Origin: Apostichopus japonicus
Lineage: Eukaryota > Echinodermata > Holothuroidea > Aspidochirotida > Stichopodidae
Reading direction: 5' to 3'
NCBI RefSeq assembly: GCF_037975245.1
Contig: NC_092565.1
Location: 12,268,499-12,332,498 of the forward strand
DNA length: 64,000 bases
Part shown: one piece after another, positions 62,702 to 64,000 of the stretch
How positions within the stretch are numbered: position 1 is the first letter of the stretch
How the letters are laid out: each line of letters opens with the position of its first letter
The notes under the pieces: model-generated
The model's input: the letters and a program-made list of their open reading frames with translations, nothing else
The model's database searches: none
Told to the model about the DNA's origin: nothing
Position numbers and translations under genes: made by a program

Positions 62702-64000
62702 ATTCATGTGACTTCAAAGTGATGCTTACGTATATAGTTCAGTATTTCTCATGCACTTCCATCATCCTTTCGAAAGTACAACGAACACACCTACAGTCTG
62801 GCTAACATCTCGCCGGCCAATTTTTTCTTCTTCAAAGTAGTGAATCATTGAACATCTTCCTCTAGGAACTGATACACTGAGTGACAGTACATGAAGAAAA
62901 AAACAGTAAACAAAATTATGACTTAAAATCTATTGTGAGTATAATGACCATTGCTAGAATTTCTAGTCTTTACTAATTCTGTTCCTTTAAATGTTATTTC
63001 ACTTGAGAAAAGGAGTTTTTCCTTTTCTTTCTAAAAGCCAAAGTAAATGTGACCCATTCTCTTTCTGGATCATAGCCATTTTCTCATAAAATTTTGAGAA
63101 ATAATTTTCATTTACAGTTGTGTGACTTGACAACGGAGAGATTAGCACTTGTACATTGCCTACAATGTTGTTTCTATAATATTGTGATTTTCTGTTAATT
63201 TCTGTTTAATTATAGTTTCAAAAAAAAAAGTGTTGTTCTGTCTCAAACTAATAAAGAGACTTCAGGCTTGACTTATACTGTCTTCCCTTCCATATCTTAT
63301 CTCATTGAAATCTTCCATCAGCAATTTTTCCACTACTCTCTCTAAGTTGCTATTTCCCCCTATCTGCTTACAACTGCTGTCACATGGAGCCTCAATACCT
63401 AACGCTGCTTTTTGTATTAAAATATCATCAGTTTTAGTTATAAGGAAAATTTGATTTTCTGTTTTCTTTATGAGTTAACAAAGTGTCGATAGGGCAAGAT
63501 ATTAGGATTGCTTAGTCGATCCTAGAACCATTACAGTTGCTTTCATTACTTGTCAATGTATAAGTAATGGAAATTAATTCCCATCGAGTAAACACGTAAC
63601 TTGCAAATCAAATTTCAGAGGAAAGGAATGCTGCATGCCGGGACAGTCGTATTATTAAGGTGTACACTAGTCTTGTATCGTCTACCGAGTTCTTTTAAGC
63701 TGTCGTTCATGTTTGTTCTCCGCAGAACCACAGCTCATAATCAAGGAAACACGAATAGTCATGTTGAAAGGAGTATTTTCCACCCACCCTTATTAAATGG
63801 TCTAGTTTGTGAAGCATATATGCGTAGGAAGTGTGTTCTTTGCAAATGAAGTTTCCGTATCATATACCGTAACAATATTAAAGCCTAACTTTAATAATAA
63901 GATGGCATTTGAACCAAGTTCGATGTCTGAAATCAGTTTATCCTAAAAGGTTTACTAAAGTAATAAGCATTGCTGCAAATCTGAGCATTTCACAAATTGC
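62702..64000. other. 3' flank, nothing recognised
   Basis: AT-rich sequence without microsatellites or recognised repeats. The frame at 63601-63849 shows no family motif. A longer 3' UTR of the TEX36-like gene could reach about 63270. Confidence 0.5.

Overview
The window is animal nuclear DNA. It is AT-rich, has GT-AG introns and long introns, and is full of (TA)n microsatellites, G/C homopolymer runs, minisatellites and short non-autonomous DNA transposons. The two genes and the repeat style suggest a marine invertebrate, perhaps an echinoderm such as a sea cucumber. That species guess is an inference from general character and has modest confidence.

Only two protein-coding genes can be supported, both on the + strand. 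Gene 1 (about 5958-43794) encodes a 491-residue class A peptide GPCR, most like the thyrotropin-releasing-hormone / growth-hormone-secretagogue receptor group. It has two coding exons (6011-6314 and 42050-43221) split by a 35.7 kb intron that cuts the codon of the conserved TM3 cysteine. Gene 2 (59407-62563) was assembled here from four short exons with perfect splice sites. It encodes a 200-residue homologue of TEX36 (testis-expressed protein 36), recognised by its S-x-H-D-N-R-x-S ... G-L-G-[RK]-K core. Its second intron begins with an 11-unit, 21-bp minisatellite that stays open in all three forward frames.

Layout: 1-6010 is the 5' flank of the GPCR, with nothing recognisable as a gene. 6315-42049 is the giant intron, with TA microsatellites, a 390-bp repeat in two direct copies (one preceded by a perfect 106-bp palindrome), a 137-bp tandem array, three hAT-type elements, a TA-flanked MITE, a 320-bp polypurine tract and repeats carrying DR4-like half-sites. 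43222-43794 is the GPCR 3' UTR, with a small tandem repeat. 43795-59406 is intergenic and holds a tRNA-like SINE head, an inverted pair of hAT-type elements, a 21-bp minisatellite and several degenerate repeat tracts. 62702-64000 is the 3' flank of gene 2.

The two genes show no sign of working together. I found no CRISPR array, phage, operon or rRNA. The most interesting points are the unannotated TEX36-like gene with its multi-frame intronic minisatellite, the large palindrome built onto one copy of a duplicated repeat, and the hAT-type MITEs with intact 8-bp target duplications.
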